A stretch of 64,000 nt of DNA. Origin: Collybia mongolica. Taxonomy: Eukaryota; Basidiomycota; Agaricomycetes; Agaricales; Clitocybaceae. The notes beneath the pieces were generated by a model, which was not told the DNA's origin, searched no databases, and saw only the letters and a program-made list of their open reading frames with translations. The stretch is taken from the NCBI GenBank assembly GCA_013420905.1, contig JAAXNY010000013.1, positions 806,001-870,000 of the forward strand. Direction: 5' to 3'. Position 1 is the first letter of the stretch. Each line of letters opens with the position of its first letter. A program made the position numbers and the translations under genes. Positions 32,429-44,254 of the stretch are shown in pieces.

Positions 32429-34444
32429 GATGAGTGGTTTGAGGATAGCTGTGGATTTGATGATCCGGGCGCTAGGGGTCAGACGCGCTTGAACTATTAA
32501 GATACCCGGCAAAGGCGGCCCGATATCGGGGGACTCGGGGAATATCTAACTTCGAGGCTAAGGACCGACGCTGAAAGTATCCATGTCTCGTCAGCAAAAG
32601 TGCCTGGGGAGTTCACCAACGGTGGGATGCGGTAAGGACATGGAGACATTTGACTAGCAGAGGTGTTGTGTGCTGAGATTATAACGCAACTCTGTAGTGC
32701 ACGGCCAGGCCCAGTGATGTAACCGAGTGAGGCAAATCTCATACGGCTTGAAATATATTTGATTTGGCCTAGTTTCGAGCAGAACTGACATTTGCATGCA
32801 TTGGAAAAGAGGATCCCTAAACTCTGAGATATGAGCCTATCGGGAATGGTAGAGAGTAAAGATATTACTTCAGGAATCTATCGCTGCTCTAGCCGAGCAG
32901 CTGGCGACGACACCGAGAGGAGCTATAGTAGACACTACAACGCAGTCTGAGCTGTCAATGGTGGTCCTTTGTAACAAAAGCGCACAAAACACGATCCACA
33001 TAACACGTCTCCTTTCCCGTCATCGTTGTTCACGGTCCACCGTGACTATTGCCGTTGGTGCAGTAGCATACTTCTACGTTGTTTGACACAACAGGTTGCG
33101 CTGAGTGCAAAGAACGAGCTTGCAGCGCAAAACTGGCGTCGTCGTTGAAATACGAGCTCCATAGTAGACCATGACTCCATGTGTGGCAAATGAGAGACAA
33201 CCGACCAGCTTTCCACGGATATTTAAGCAAGCTCCGTTATAAGGCGTATTCGGTGGTGATATATGACTGGTTCATCGAATTGCATTATGGCATAAATAGA
33301 AACGCGCGCTTCATGCTCTTGCCATCGTGTACCATTTATGAGCGAAGTGTATTGGGAGTATGCGGTATATGTATTGAAGATGACGGTGGAGGCCACGAAA
33401 TTTGTTTTTCGAACCCCGACCTGCCACCACCTGAGGTCCCCACTGATATCGATGACTCTTGACTCTCGGACGTGCGCTGAAGTATGCACAGCTCGCGACC
33501 GAGGCCAAATCATGGATCCATCTTCATACCGGCAATGCTCGATCTTATAGACAGACGGCCCAGATCCGTGGGTAGGAGCGTTTGTGACCCTCGCAAGTCT
33601 GGCACGCACGTGTCGTTTCTTTCATGATTCAGCCTTGAACCACCTATGGAGAGATATTACTGGGATATATACCCTTGTCGTGCCTCGGGTACTATAGAAG
33701 GAAGGAGCTCGAATAGGTTGGCGGCGGAGTTTAGTAAGTAAAACCTGCCCATTATCGACGCGTCGTCGAAAGCCCGCTCATGAGAGCCATAGTTCCATTG
33801 GATTGGTACCGCCTTACGAGATATGCCCGCCGCATTAAATATTTCGAGTCTTTCGACGTGGCAATGTACGCTTATGAGACGACGTTGCAGATGTATAAGG
33901 CTACAGCCACACATACCTTGAGAGAAACGAGCGCCTTTCAACTTGAAACATCAACAACTTGCATTGGGACTACGCGGGGGATACCTTCCCGTATTCTGGA
34001 CTTCTCTCAATTCCCGGCTTACGAATTCAAATAATCCGATCAGACAGCACTTGCTCAAACTCACTAGATATTATCTTTCCCTGATCACATCGTGCTCACC
34101 ACGTTCCCCTCCCTCCCACTTTTCAAGAGACTGGGTGGTAATAAACCACTGCTACAAGCTGGCTTATGTGACTTGTGCCCGCCTAGTAATGGATGAACCT
34201 GTGAAATTTTAATTAAATTTTCAGGCATGATGTATGACACCAGTCATGCCCTAGCGTCAAAGGCCTCGATGCGGGCACCTGTTACCCTCGTTAATCATCC
34301 CTCACCCATATCCCCCAAGTCCACCTCCCCTCTCTTAAATCTACTCTTCAAACATTATTATCAGCGTCTCTATTAAGTAAACACAGTAGTACATTAAAAC
34401 AAAGCACTATCTTATAGTCTTTTTAACAGGCAATAGATTCATTC
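32429..34444. other. Intergenic, with a faint F-box-gene remnant on the plus strand near 33780-33870
   Basis: No complete gene. At about 33789-33870 the plus strand reads IVPLDWYRLTRYARRIKYFE, resembling the segment just after the F-box in Agaricomycete F-box/LRR proteins (compare SDLSRLCYYTRRIRKF in the pseudogene at 43.5 kb). It cannot be extended. The rest, including the minus-strand frame at 33223-33609, shows no motif. Confidence 0.35.
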
Positions 34445-36304
34445 ATGGGCGGGGTGCTGTCGTGGTGCTCATGCCTTCGAATTGGCCATGTCTCGGAAAG
34501 CGCATCTCCAGCTGTATCTGAAAGCATCACCAGCAATCCAGAAACTGAGGGGCCTAACACCACGGCCACACCTTCGCATTCCATTCTTTTAAAGACGGTG
34601 TACTCTCTCCCTCTTGTCAACCTTGCAGGAACAGTTGTAGACTCAGGCATCCTCGCAACCCCATGCAGACTGCGCCTTCTCGATGCTGCTTCCTTCCTTG
34701 ACGGAGGCGAGTTGCACATTGTGGAGTACCATATTCCCAGCTTAGACGACCCCTTGGCCGACATTTCACAAACGCCCCTGCCGAGCTATGCCGCTATCTC
34801 CTACCCATGGCGTGACCTACAGTTAGAGGCAGGTTTCACTCTTCCTTCATTCTCCGTTGTGGGCGCTGAGCACGCGGACTCCATTTCAATCGACGTCGTT
34901 AGGACGGCGTGCGTGGCGGCGCGTGCATACGGTTGCGAAATGTTATGGCTGGACCGCCTGTGTATGTTGCAGAACAATAAACAGGACAAGGCCTGGCAAA
35001 TCCGGCGCATGTTCAGGATCTACATGTATAGCTCGGTATGCCTCGTATTCCCGGGCGGGCTTGTCAGATTGGCCCGCCTCGACGATTCCACGTCGTGGAT
35101 CTACCGCGCTTGGACGCTGCAGGAAGCGGTAGCACCCGGAATGAAGAAGCTCAGAGTCGTCTTCCAGGTCACACACCCCTCATTGGACGCCTTCATTGAG
35201 TATCGCTGCGACGTTGAAGGCTGGAGCAAGCAGACTCGCGGGAACGTCTTCTCTGGCCCCCAGTACGCTCAGTTCGTGGACAAAAATTTGGAAGAAGGGA
35301 GATCTGCGACGTGCGATATGAAACTCCTTCTGCAGTCGCTCGACACTCTTCATACCAGGATTTCATTCCACGCTCCCGAGATCGTGCGGGACCCCACCAA
35401 ATATCCCATCCGCATATTATCCGCAGTGGAGGCGAAACTCTTGAGTATTGTGGTCAAAAACCGCGGCTGGCCACTGTGGATTGCCGCATATACCCGCTCA
35501 TCCTCACGGCCGGTCGACATGGTTTTCAGCCTCATGGACCTCCTCGGCGTCCAGGTAGATGTAGCACAGTTCGGTAAGGACGACCGCATGAAGGCCACCA
35601 TCATGATGATACAGGCTCTTATGCGACAGCCCAACGCTACAGCGACGTGGTTGTTCATCGCTCCTGCTATGACACCATCCCATGAGCTCTCTACGTTGCC
35701 GGAGATGCCAGAAACGAGCGAGAGTGGACGCGCGTACATTAAGACATCTCGAGGACGGGTCCTGGCCTCCGAGGTGATGGGTATGGGTGGCACGCAGGTG
35801 TGGAAGCCTGCTGGTGCGCCATCCGGGGAAATGACTGATTCTGGCTATTTCGTCTTCTCTGCCAAAGGAGCCTTGCTGGTTACTGGTGCATCTATGCAAG
35901 GTTTGTCTGCGTCGATAAAATCGAAGTTTGGTAACGACCAAGAGACTTGGGCAGTGGTCATCGGTCGGTCCATAGAAATGGACCATAGTATTAATATAGA
36001 AGTTCAGAGCGACATGATGTCGAAGACAGGGAAGCCAAGAACCTTTGCGGGACTCACACTGATGCTGATCGAAAAGCACGGCTACGACGAGCACGGTCAA
36101 GAACTGTATCATCGTGTCGGGATGGAAAGAGAAATTGACGAAGGGAAGACAGCGGGATGGAGCTGGGTCCACCGGCAATTCCAAGTTGGCGGCCCTGGAA
36201 GAGGAGAAAGGAGGAGGTTCGGGGTTTCGAACTCGGGACCAATATACAGTATGGAAGATGTTGAGGAAGGGGATTCGATGGCGGGTCAGGCAGGGGTGAG
36301 CTAG
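34445..36304 (+). CDS. HET-domain protein (619 aa), intronless
   Basis: A single uninterrupted frame from the ATG at 34445. The HET core runs from about residue 115 to 230: YAAISYPWR (115-123), ISIDVVRTACVAARAYGC, LWLDRLCMLQNNKQDKAWQI (167-186), RIYMYSSVCLVFPGG and WIYRAWTLQEAV. The pattern YxALSYxWG ... LWIDxLCIxQ ... RAWTxQE is the hallmark of heterokaryon-incompatibility (HET) domains, which in filamentous fungi trigger growth arrest or cell death upon non-self contact. The rest (230-619) has no domain I recognise and may set specificity. The N-terminus MGGVLSWCSC fits N-myristoylation (Gly2, Ser6) followed by Cys palmitoylation, suggesting membrane attachment. Lack of introns contrasts with its neighbours. 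Codon use is otherwise ordinary and no damage is seen. Confidence 0.82.
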   Translation: MGGVLSWCSCLRIGHVSESASPAVSESITSNPETEGPNTTATPSHSILLKTVYSLPLVNLAGTVVDSGILATPCRLRLLDAASFLDGGELHIVEYHIPSLDDPLADISQTPLPSYAAISYPWRDLQLEAGFTLPSFSVVGAEHADSISIDVVRTACVAARAYGCEMLWLDRLCMLQNNKQDKAWQIRRMFRIYMYSSVCLVFPGGLVRLARLDDSTSWIYRAWTLQEAVAPGMKKLRVVFQVTHPSLDAFIEYRCDVEGWSKQTRGNVFSGPQYAQFVDKNLEEGRSATCDMKLLLQSLDTLHTRISFHAPEIVRDPTKYPIRILSAVEAKLLSIVVKNRGWPLWIAAYTRSSSRPVDMVFSLMDLLGVQVDVAQFGKDDRMKATIMMIQALMRQPNATATWLFIAPAMTPSHELSTLPEMPETSESGRAYIKTSRGRVLASEVMGMGGTQVWKPAGAPSGEMTDSGYFVFSAKGALLVTGASMQGLSASIKSKFGNDQETWAVVIGRSIEMDHSINIEVQSDMMSKTGKPRTFAGLTLMLIEKHGYDEHGQELYHRVGMEREIDEGKTAGWSWVHRQFQVGGPGRGERRRFGVSNSGPIYSMEDVEEGDSMAGQAGVS

Positions 36305-36837
36305 TATGGGCAGCCCCGGGCGGAGAGTGGGGAATGTTTCGGGTCTGTTCAACGCTGCTGAGCAGTCGGTTATACATAAAAGGGCCTCACACAACACATC
36401 CAGACGTAGCATTTGCTCCATATAATTCAGGCTAACAAATGCCTTCAATAGGTTTTAAATAGGAGAAGTAACATGTTGTCATTGTCCCTTTGTCACTGCG
36501 AGGTGATCTGGAGTACATGTAGCAGAAGCGCCTTCAAAATTCTAACGTCGGGAAGCTGCATTACCCGATCTCGACAGTCTGAGTAAAGCGAACAAGCTAG
36601 AGCACACACTATTCAACGATGAGAATTAGAAATACAAGATTTAATGTCATGTAAAGTTCAGGATGTCGGATAATAGCCCCAAGTATGTAGTGCGGCTCAT
36701 CTGTAAAGCACATTTACGAAACTGACGTGCACAGCCAAACATCATGAAGGTCGGCCCTGTTAACAATTGAGATAACGATAGTAGTAGAATGCCTGGAGCG
36801 AAGCGGGGAAGAACATTGGACCACAATGATAGAAGCC
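36305..36837. other. Intergenic between convergent HET and O-methyltransferase genes
   Basis: AT-rich, no gene. It probably holds the two 3' ends, because the HET gene ends at 36304 from the left and the methyltransferase ends at 36838 from the right. Confidence 0.5.
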
Positions 36838-39800
36838 TTACGGAGAGGGAACTTGGGGAAGAGCGCCGCGTTCTATCCTCGCAGCCGCTGCCAGAACCGT
36901 CCCGGCGCCATCAGCAGAGTTTAAAAAAGATTTATCCTTCGGCTTCTCGTCACGGTCGAAACGCAACGCCCCGCCAACGCCGCTGTCTAAGAGACTTCTC
37001 ATACTTATGCCCCCTCCGATCCCGCTGTTGATGGAAGGCCCAAGTATGCTCCCAGAGCGCTTCCGAAGTGTCGCCTGCGGAAGATGGGCATACGAAAGAC
37101 GGCGTGTGATGCTGTGATGCCTGGACGCGACGGGAGATGATGGACGTGTAGGAGCGTGGAGTGGGCGCGCAGGCGACGACTCTTGGGAGGGGAACTGCCG
37201 TAATGGAATCGCACTCGGAGCTAGTTGTGGAGGCTGGGAAAGGTGAGCCTGCGAGGAGCGACGGGTGAGGGTCGGCCGGTTGGGAGACAAAGCGAATTGG
37301 CGGGGTAACGATGGGGATGGTGGGACTGGGCTTGTAAGGCCCGAACGAGTCTTATCCATTTGAGAAAGCTGGGCATGCGATCCACGACGGGCTAGCGGCT
37401 TTGGGAGATGAGGATGTCGAGGTGACAAGGGAGATGGGGGAGGATCCCGGGATACTGGGGTCGGGAGAGAAGAGACCGCCGTCTGCTGTGACTGGAGGTG
37501 GTGTAATGAAGGATGCGATATATGATGCGTTAACGCCGGGGAAAGCGGTTGAATCTGCCGCGGCGACGAAAGTGGTTGTGGTGAGGGCGACAAAGACTTT
37601 GGTGTGGGGGCCAAGGATAGTGGAGAAGGTTTCTTCTTCAACTTAACCGGGGGAGGTGTAGGCGCCGTTGCCAGCTTTAATAATGCGGGTTTTACAGAAG
37701 CACGCCCCACGCCTGGTCGAGGTCTCACGATCCCGCCACCAAACTTTGCCAAGGTCGCCTTTACAGAAGGTAGCTCCATCCTCGAACCAAACGTGGGGGT
37801 TCCGCACCTTGACCCTGCTCTGTCTACAACGTCTCTATCGTCCCCGATGGAAACCGCTCCGCCACCTGTGAGCCCATCACGGCCTGTAATATTTGGAACA
37901 TCCAAAAAGGCAGAGCCGCTACCTGCGCGCGTGCGGTTTTGTATTGGAATAGCCACGGGGACCGCAACGATGTGGCCAAATAATGAACCAGGGGGCCTAG
38001 TGACTTTAATTACCTTCCACCCCGCCGAAAGCGTGAGCGCAACAATCTCTCGCAGAGTACGCTCTTGTGCATTAAACATCATCTGCATCTGTTTTTTTTT
38101 TTGGCGAAAATGGTCAGCTGGGACACAACACGCTAATTAGACAAAAGATGCGAGCTGACCGTCATATCCATCCAATATGCGTGTGCACTAGCCTTCCCGA
38201 GGTTTGGTAACAGTGGCGCGGGGGCCAGCATGCTCTCTGCACCCTCGACGCCATCAAGTACACCATCATCGCCAGCCAATCCATCACCACTGGTATCCAC
38301 ACAAGCTAACGGTAATATGAAATCTGCCAGTACGAGTTTGGTCTCTTCTGCCGCTGCCTCTCGGAGTCTTAACAATATCTTCCGTGCATGAATGTTAGGC
38401 CAGTCGTGAAGCACCACACGGAGGAAGAAAACAGCTGCATTCTTGATGGGTTGGGTTCTAAAGAAATCGTGCACTGGAATTGGGTTATCGTCAAGTCGAT
38501 ATAAGAATGGTTCATTGTAAGAACAAACCTTGGAACTTCGCTATTCCAGAATCAAGGAGTTCTGGACAGCGCGCGCGCCATGCCTAGGCAGGCCTTTCAG
38601 GGGGTGTACGAAACCAGGGAAACACAGGAATACCTTCAACCCCATTTCAACTACAACTTCCCTATCCTGGATCACGAAGTGTAGGTCCAAATCCATAACA
38701 CCATCGTTCTCTACATTATTCTCTGGGGACGACAACAGCGAGCGTGGCGTTGACCCACGTAGGCGGGAAAAGGCGTTTGCAAGCAACATGCTGGTCGAAC
38801 CAATACCACCTCCCACATCCACAATAACACTTCCCCGAGGAAGTGATTGCCAGTCAAAGCCTTTGCCACGATTACATTAGAAAGGCGCATATATTCATCG
38901 GAACGAGATAGCATACCGGTTAACACTGCTCCAGGAGCCTCCCAGGATTCCGTCCCGGACATGGCCTTTCCAAATCGCTCTAATCGAAACAAATTCGGGT
39001 TTGTCGAACCTGTCCGAGCAGAACCGATGTATTGGGGACCGGCTTCTACCTGGGCATCGTTCCTATAGGGAATGTGAGTCGATATATGGGCAAGTAGAGA
39101 ATTATAAAAGCTGCTGACTTCTGCTTTGCCTCAACCGCCCCTTCGCCTTCCAACCATGCAAAATATCCAGCTGCGGTATTGAAAGCAAACTCAAAGGGAA
39201 CGCGTGGTGGATCCGCGCGCGAGAGGAGGTAAGCCTCAGTCAGATAGGCGGAAGATTTCTGGAGTTCGTCGGTACTGTATTTTTGTTTGTTAAACGTAAG
39301 TCGATATAAGGGGAGAGGAGCTCACTTTAGTCCAATTAGTGCCACTATTCCGTTTGTATTGTGATATTTTGTTTCTGGCCTAATAAATTATGTGGTTGGC
39401 AAGAGAAAGGTGAATTATTGAATCAAATAACTACCTGCCCTGCTTTTCCCATTGTCTTAATTGAGTCACAGACTTTCCGGAATCCAGGAGTGACGATATC
39501 CTGTTTGTGGCAAAAACGTCAGGTTTCCGTTCGCAGAGGATATGATGTGTCGCCAGGAGTCGGAGGATATGAGCAAGTTTCGTGGTCTCAACTCCTGTCT
39601 GCTTAGAAATCGCGTCGACATGAAGTCCATTCGGACCTGCTTCCCGTAGAATCTCAGTCATATGAGACGCTTCTAGGAGGCGCACGCATGACGGTAGATG
39701 GTACTATAATCTTATTCAGTACAATTTCAACGAATTAATTCCAAGCCTTACCCCCATCGACGCATCGAACAACGACAAGAACGGGAGTTGGACCATTGCA

Positions 39801-40141
39801 GCCATTTGTGCAGTAGATGCCACGATTTTTTTGATGGCTACAACGACTGTGGGGTGACCCGTGAGCTGCTCCGCAGGGTCCGTAGGATCATATGGTGCAT
39901 CTAATGGTGGGAAATCGAGAGGTGGAACGCCTGACGATATTGAGGGGGACGGCGGAGGCGACGCGTACGGAGGATGTTCGCCGTTTCGTGGGCCGCGCGA
40001 TGCATCACGGAAATCCTGGGATTGGGGCTGGCTATGTGATCCATGCGTCGACGATGTGTACTGGGGATCGTATATACGCTGTATATCGTCGAGAGCTTCG
40101 CCAATGATGTCGTGAAGGGCGCGCAGGACAGCAAAAGTCAT
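36838..40141 (-). CDS. SAM-dependent O-methyltransferase with long disordered C-terminal tail (953 aa)
   Basis: Nine exons on the minus strand: 40141-39752, 39703-39435, 39379-39326, 39274-39119, 39062-38917, 38860-38634, 38583-38529, 38473-38160 and 38088-36838. All junctions keep frame (954 codons). A winged-helix dimerisation region (LHVDAISKQTGVETTKLAHI) precedes the class I SAM pocket VIVDVGGGIGSTSMLL (350-365). The catalytic His lies in FFLRVVLHDWPN (His455), and the fold closes with ERTLREIVALTLSAGW and GSLFGHIVAVP at about residue 580. Plant- and fungal-type O-methyltransferases normally end there. Here some 370 Ser/Pro-rich residues follow, with basophilic kinase-type sites RRGS (771), RRSS (813) and RRLS (866), each inside a repeated RRxSxAxLxQ pattern. 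The substrate is unknown, probably a phenolic or secondary metabolite. The intron before the last exon contains a run of T's on the plus strand (about 38091-38102). A further intron inside the tail cannot be excluded. Confidence 0.82.
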
Positions 40142-42177
40142 GGTCTTGGAGGAGGGGAAGGTCCAAATTGCGGCAATATAAAAAGACGACACCGGCATGA
40201 CAGATTGCCATTCCCAAATTCCCTGTCATTCCATTTTCAGCTTTTCTACTATCGTTCCACGGTAGCACGACATCTCCTCGTCTTCGCTTGCTCGACAACT
40301 CTAAGGATATATATACACTAAACGTTTTTCCCGCTTAGCTTCCAGAAAAACTCTGTAGTACATAGGCCAACGCGCCACGGAAACGGCGAAAGATTCGCAG
40401 ACGTGTTATTTGGCCGTATTATGCAAGGACCTGGGGATGTTGATTTGGGGGATCTAATTTCCTTTCATCGTAGCCTTTGACAAGCTTTGACTTTCATCGA
40501 CGTTCATCAGATGAACGGTCCTGAGCTAGAAGTTCAGATGTACGAGTGCCTTCATATCATGAGATAGATCATTACGCACACAAGTAAACGTTACTTGTCA
40601 TCTGTCGTCACCGGCGCTTGCCCGACCTCAGCGCTGCCATAAGTATTGTATCACAAAGTTTGCCGCTGAAGTGGAATGCGAACGATCCTGTGCCAGAAAA
40701 TTCCTTACTATGGGATCGTTATGGCATTGTAGCAGACGTGGTCCAAGCCGGCCCTCCAGTTGATCACCAAACAGACGATTGGTACTCCTAGAGATTCATG
40801 GGCTTCGATACTGAGGATCACATCCGTGATGTACCGGATCGAATCTTCCTTTTCGCGTCCGCAAGTCCCAGAAGCGATCAGGCTATTGGCAGTGAAGTAA
40901 GAGCTAGTATTTCGAGTTCATTTACCATTCCACGACAAACATAAAGGTGAATTAAATGTGGATCAATAAGCACCAGGCTTGTACTCCCGGGCCCAGCCGG
41001 GCGAGCGATATGGGCGATACCATATCCCTGCCCGTGGATGAAGCTCAACACCGGGATAAGGTCTTCTACATCGTCTCATATTTCATTCATCTTCTCGGCG
41101 TCTTTGGGGGGAAATGGCGGACAGAAAAGCTGCAACCGGGGCCACATGCCGTATTGGAAACAAGGTTATTATGGTCGCGTTAACCGAAATCGTCAGTCTG
41201 CGTATTTTTGGGCATGATTTCGCGAAGGCTGGGTTTGGGGCGATCTTGTGGAATCGATAATTCACCCAAACCTAGAATTTCGGCCTGTCGTCACATCAAC
41301 CTCATCGTTTTGATATCAGAATCCTCGAAGTTGAAATGATTGGGTGGGTTGAGTTTGACTATGGGCCCGATTGACGAAAACAAGGAGAGGTCGAATGTCT
41401 TCAATTATCACCTTTTCCTCGTGGAACATCGAGCCGCCGTCACGGTGTGGTGCAACGATTGGAGAAACTTGTTTTATGAGAGAGGAATGATTGCAAATTT
41501 GCAACGATTTGGAATGCGAGTGGGGGAATTGGTGCCTGTCGAGGATTGGATACTGTTGATACGAAATCCCTAAAGAGGTGAGTTTAACAAGGTTTAACAT
41601 CGTTCACACTAAAATGGTGCCACTTCGCAGGCCATAAGTAACAGATGTCAGACATGTGGCACCCCGAAGAAGGAGAACCTCGGCGTCCTTGGGTTGGGAG
41701 TGGCGCCAAACCCTGTTGCGCAATTCAATTGCCAAGGCCCTTAGCTTCGGAAGGCGCATGAGGTGTATGAGCGCTGGGCGTCCTGAATTGGGTATTGAGA
41801 GATTAAGCTGATTCCATCCATATACGGCACCAGAGACAATGTCGTCGTATCATGGTTCCCTGCACCCAATACATCACTGAACATACCCAACTCGGACCCA
41901 AATAAATATCCTGAACTCAGCAAAGATAACTTCCCCCCGGCCGGTGAGCACAGTGACACCTGAGCTAACGTCAGACTGTGTGGCTATCGTTAGCCTTCAC
42001 TACATCCTCACAACCTCTCGATCAATGCATCACCTTTTCCTGTCCTCGAAGCTAAAGACCCAAGTGTCAGCTCTACCAAGTTACTACTGACGATAAACTT
42101 CTTGTCACTCTTCAGCTCTTCCCGCCATGTACCCAGACATTAAATGCGACAACTTCGATAGCGTGAGGGCGGGGAGT
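40142..42177. other. Two kilobases without a recognisable gene
   Basis: Short frames on both strands (for example plus 40956-41183 and 41340-41573, minus 41316-41600) have no domain or splice support. The promoter of the methyltransferase should lie in the first few hundred bases. Confidence 0.4.
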
Positions 42178-43843
42178 TTATAATACATCATCGTCCGAAA
42201 AGTCACTCTCCGAGTCAGGACTTTCTTGTGCACTATCAGCCGCTAGCATTGAGAGCAAGTTATTCGTTTGTTTCCAGACTTTATTCGACCTCTGTATTGT
42301 CTCGTCCTCATCGACCAAGTCCGCGATCATCATATTGACTGAGTCCACACACGGAAATATATCCGCTATGAACTTTGCAGCACTCGCCTCACTGTCTATC
42401 GGGGAACTCCAATACCCAATGTGAGCAAGTTTGTATTCGCACTCCTCCGGGTCGGATATTGGTGATGGGGGGGGGACACTACACACATCCACTAACATAT
42501 ATAACGTGCGCGGTGAAGGGCAGTAATCTGCGATGGAAACAAGGCTTGAGAGGGTCACTCGTGGGCGGGGGTGCCCTGGAAAGTTCAGACCTAGTTGCAG
42601 ACGCCTAAGACGATGCCACGACCGGGCGAGTTCTCTGACCTCGGCATCGTCGAGGTCGATACCACCCGCAGGATGTAGTCTGAGATCCGAAAGAAATGAG
42701 AAGGATACTAACAGTCTGGGGGTATCCATCCTCATAGGAACACCCTCGGGGGTGTCGCGGGATTAGAGTAACTCGAAATGTGGAGAGTTCTGAGAGATGT
42801 ATGATCACAATTTTTCTGTGCCGCAGTCAGAATACGCTCCCAAGCACCTGGTGTAGACGACAAGACAAAGTTCAAGACAAGGCTTCGAAGAGGACAAGAT
42901 GACATCATTTCAAGTGCAATCGTGGCTATTTGAAGATCATCACGGAAGGTGATGTGTGAATTTCCTCAAGGCGGGGAAGCCCAGAGAACTGGGTGTTGCT
43001 GAGTTACCGAATTGTAGCGAGACAGCATTGATTTTCAATACTGTCAGGTCAGGGAGATTGGCAAGACGTTCCAGCGTTGTTTGTGTCAAATTGGGTAATA
43101 TGAGGAGATGGAGTCCATTCAAACCACAAACGGTACTTTCAACCGCCTCACGGAGGACCTCTGTCAAGGGTTAGTAATAGTGAACGCGAAGTCGCCGGAT
43201 AGAAGGATATCGCTGACGGAGGGTGTCGAGGAGGGATGGTTGAGCCGGGGAGTAGGACGAGAACATAATTGAAAGTTCGGCCAGGTTTGGTACCAGGAAA
43301 AGGCGGATATATGAGAAGACGTTCCCGACTTGGTGCTGCCACGATAGTGTATGTAATCGAGATACCAGAGTAGTCATCTCCGTCAAGAGTAGGACCTGGT
43401 ACATCTCGGCCACGCTTGATTCGGAGTAGTCCTTTGTACCCATGGAGTGAAATTTTCTGATGCGACGAGTGTAATAACAAAGCCTGGACAAATCCGATTG
43501 AACGACTGGTCGAGCAAAAACCTTTTGTGTGTCAGACGTACTAGAGGTATTATTATAACGGAACTCCTACCAGTGTTCGCCGGGTCGCGCGCATGTCCCC
43601 TGTAAGCCCTTCCTCCCACAGGTCTGCGGACATACATTTGATGAGACGATCTATCCCACGTATGGAGGACCATAAATAGTCAAGAGCAAATTCATGAAAA
43701 ACGCGAGAGGTCCTAGCTAGCTTTGACAGCGTGGCGTTGCCCCCAAATTTATCTAGATCTGCGTCTACTTTGTTGCAGATAAGATTAACGAGCTCTGGTA
43801 TGTGAATACACCTTTGGATTGGTCCTAACGGTAGATCTTCCAT
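42178..43843 (-). pseudogene. F-box/LRR gene broken by one stop and frameshifts
   Basis: On the minus strand exon 1 (43843-43571) encodes MEDLPLGPIQRCIHIPELVN with the F-box helices TLSKLARTSRVFHEFALDYL and WSSIRGIDRLIKCMSADLWE. A 49-nt intron (GTAGGA to CAAAAG) leads to FARPVVQSDLSRLCYYTRRI and on to YPSIRRLRVHYY, where a TAA (43173-43171) interrupts. The frame then continues unbroken (PLTEVLREAVESTVCGLNGL) to about 42945. There a one-base shift is needed to reach IATIALEMMSSCPLRSLVLN, and another near 42740 to reach LLVSFSFLSDLRLHPAGGID and the end at 42178. The protein is otherwise colinear with normal F-box/LRR proteins, so this is a recent pseudogene, unless the breaks are sequencing errors. 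Confidence 0.68.
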
Positions 43844-44254
43844 GTGTTTTGGCGCAAGTGGAAGTGTGTGCGCTTTACACAAGAGAGGATCAGTGTGAGA
43901 AATTGAAATGGATGACTCGGAGAGCTTATAGTATTATAGTTATATGTAGGTTTTGCCATCAGCGCTCAGCGTTGGCATCATCGGGGGCACTTGATGCAAG
44001 GTTAACTGTAACCCCCAAGGATGTTTCGTGTTATTTTGAGCAAGGTCACTACTACTAGAGAACCTGGACGATGAGCGTGGTGCGCAAATCAAGATTAGAC
44101 AGACAAGTACCGCGATGAGACGATGATCATGGTCGTTGCGGAAGAGTCAACTTATGTCATGTGATCCAAGTGAACTTTAAACAATGTGGAAGCTGGCTGG
44201 TACCAGACTGCACTCAGTGTCTTTGTACACCTCGTGGCTCTGAATACAGAAGTG

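Noticed and set aside
35504..36448. 314-codon minus-strand frame over the HET gene
   Set aside because: It is antisense to a strong HET-domain reading frame, starts outside it, and shows no motif of its own.
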